Below are positions 63,419 to 64,000 of a DNA stretch of 64,000 bases, in pieces. The notes beneath the pieces were generated by a model. It was not told the DNA's origin. It searched no databases and was given only the letters and a program-made list of their open reading frames with translations. Source of the stretch: Actinosynnema sp. ALI-1.44 (GTDB lineage: Bacteria; Actinomycetota; Actinomycetes; Mycobacteriales; Pseudonocardiaceae); NCBI RefSeq assembly GCF_001984155.1, contig NZ_MTQO01000046.1:310001-374000 (forward strand), written 5' to 3'. Within the stretch, counting starts at the first letter, position 1, and every line of letters starts with the position of its first letter. The position numbers were made by a program, and so were the translations under genes.

Positions 63419-64000
63419 GTGCGCGTATCTCCGAGGACGGGTGCCTTACTGGGGCTCGGAACGTTGGTGGCCTGCCTGGTCGCGGTCGGGCTGCTGTCGG
63501 TCACCGGCAACGACTTCGTCGTCGCGGGACTGCGTGGAACGGACCTGTACGCCAGTTACGGGCTGCCGGTAGTCCGGGTTCTCGCCGAAGTGGCCGCTGT
63601 CGTGTGCGTCGGCGGGTTGTTGCTCGCCGCGTTTCTGCTTCCGTCGCCTGAGCGGGTTCCGATCAGGATCGCGGGGTGGGCGGCTGGCGTGTGGGCTGTG
63701 GCGGCGTTGTTGTCGGTGCCGTTCACGTTGGCTGACGTCTACGCGCGTCCGCTCGGGTACGTCCTCGAGTGGGACCGTCTTGTCGAACTCGCCTTCGCCG
63801 TGGAGCCGACGCGGGCCTGGCTGCTGACGGCTCTCACCGCGGCCGTGATCATGGCAGCGACCACCCGGGCGACATCACAGCCTGCCGCGAGGGTGCTTCT
63901 GGGCCTGGCGTTGTTCGGCCTGGTTCCCGTCGCGTCGAGTGGGCATTCGTCCAGCGGCGGTGACCACGACTGGGCCACGTCGAGCCTGCTGACGCACCTG
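63419..64000 (+). CDS. CopD-like copper membrane protein, 3' end outside window
   Basis: The 194 residues present show a TM helix at the start (LGLGTLVACLVAVGLLSVTG), then GLPVVRVLAEVAAVVCVGGL, PIRIAGWAAGVWAVAALLSV, and further TM segments up to VASSGHSSSGGDHD. This pattern fits the actinobacterial fusion of CopD and a CtaG-like cytochrome-oxidase assembly domain, of which only the first part is visible. It should handle copper in the membrane. TAGGCT lies 6 bases before the GTG with no ribosome site, so it is probably leaderless. Confidence 0.8.
   Translation, partial: MRVSPRTGALLGLGTLVACLVAVGLLSVTGNDFVVAGLRGTDLYASYGLPVVRVLAEVAAVVCVGGLLLAAFLLPSPERVPIRIAGWAAGVWAVAALLSVPFTLADVYARPLGYVLEWDRLVELAFAVEPTRAWLLTALTAAVIMAATTRATSQPAARVLLGLALFGLVPVASSGHSSSGGDHDWATSSLLTHL

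Noticed and set aside
1-64000. CRISPR arrays, rRNA or tRNA genes
   Set aside because: No regularly spaced direct repeats, no rRNA signature and no cloverleaf with a conserved TTCGA/TTCAA arm were noticed on reading; a tRNAscan or covariance search could not be run.

Overview
The window is high-GC DNA with GTG and TTG starts, leaderless promoters and a PknG-GlnX-GlnH operon. It also has a conserved uppP/LppL/DUF5703 neighbourhood, DasR-type chitinase operators and many PadR, TetR, MarR and MerR regulators. Together these point to the chromosome of a filamentous actinomycete, most likely in the Pseudonocardiales. No rRNA, tRNA, CRISPR array, integrase or intact insertion sequence was seen. Both ends are cut inside genes: an Lrp-type regulator on the left and a CopD-like copper membrane protein on the right.

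1-20.4 kb is a regulator-rich accessory region. It holds Lrp, NUDIX, MFS and a divergent MocR regulator with PhzF. Next is a coupled four-gene operon (DrrA-like ATPase, DrrB-like permease, SNF2 helicase, SWIM protein) with a PadR regulator upstream. After that come an SRPBCC protein, a secreted GH18 chitinase with two dre-like operators, a PadR/MerR/TetR stack, an SDR protein, an MFS-epoxide hydrolase operon with a divergent CGNR regulator, and a methyltransferase.

20.6-24.5 kb is a decayed stretch. It contains a receptor Ser/Thr kinase gene split by a frameshift, then fragments of a small HTH-like gene, a protein-arginine deiminase, an IS701-type transposase and a HEAT-repeat protein. 24.5-40.1 kb carries a DUF2268 protease, an FtsX-like permease, a giant GH92 mannosidase with a palindromic operator, a luciferase-like oxidoreductase, a subtilase, a beta-helix protein with a divergent TetR regulator sharing a 33-bp palindrome, and more broken genes (Uma2, quinone reductase/MarR, CHAT).

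40.1-49.4 kb looks like conserved core: a phosphatase and uppP, divergent from aldo/keto reductase, an LppL-like lipoprotein and DUF5703. An HD phosphohydrolase, a 2-hydroxyacid dehydrogenase and secreted or membrane proteins follow.

49.5-63.3 kb is the most interesting part. A stand-alone TIR protein is in an operon with a 1227-residue protein that joins a TIR-like domain, a Schlafen/AlbA-HATPase-like module, an NB-ARC NTPase, TPRs and a cyclase-like domain. This is a candidate immune or conflict system. Beyond it is a tightly coupled operon: glnX, glnH, a new 51-residue protein, a caspase-like peptidase, pknG, a VWA protein and a GntR regulator. A 34-bp promoter/operator-like element occurs once at each end of this 13.8-kb stretch.
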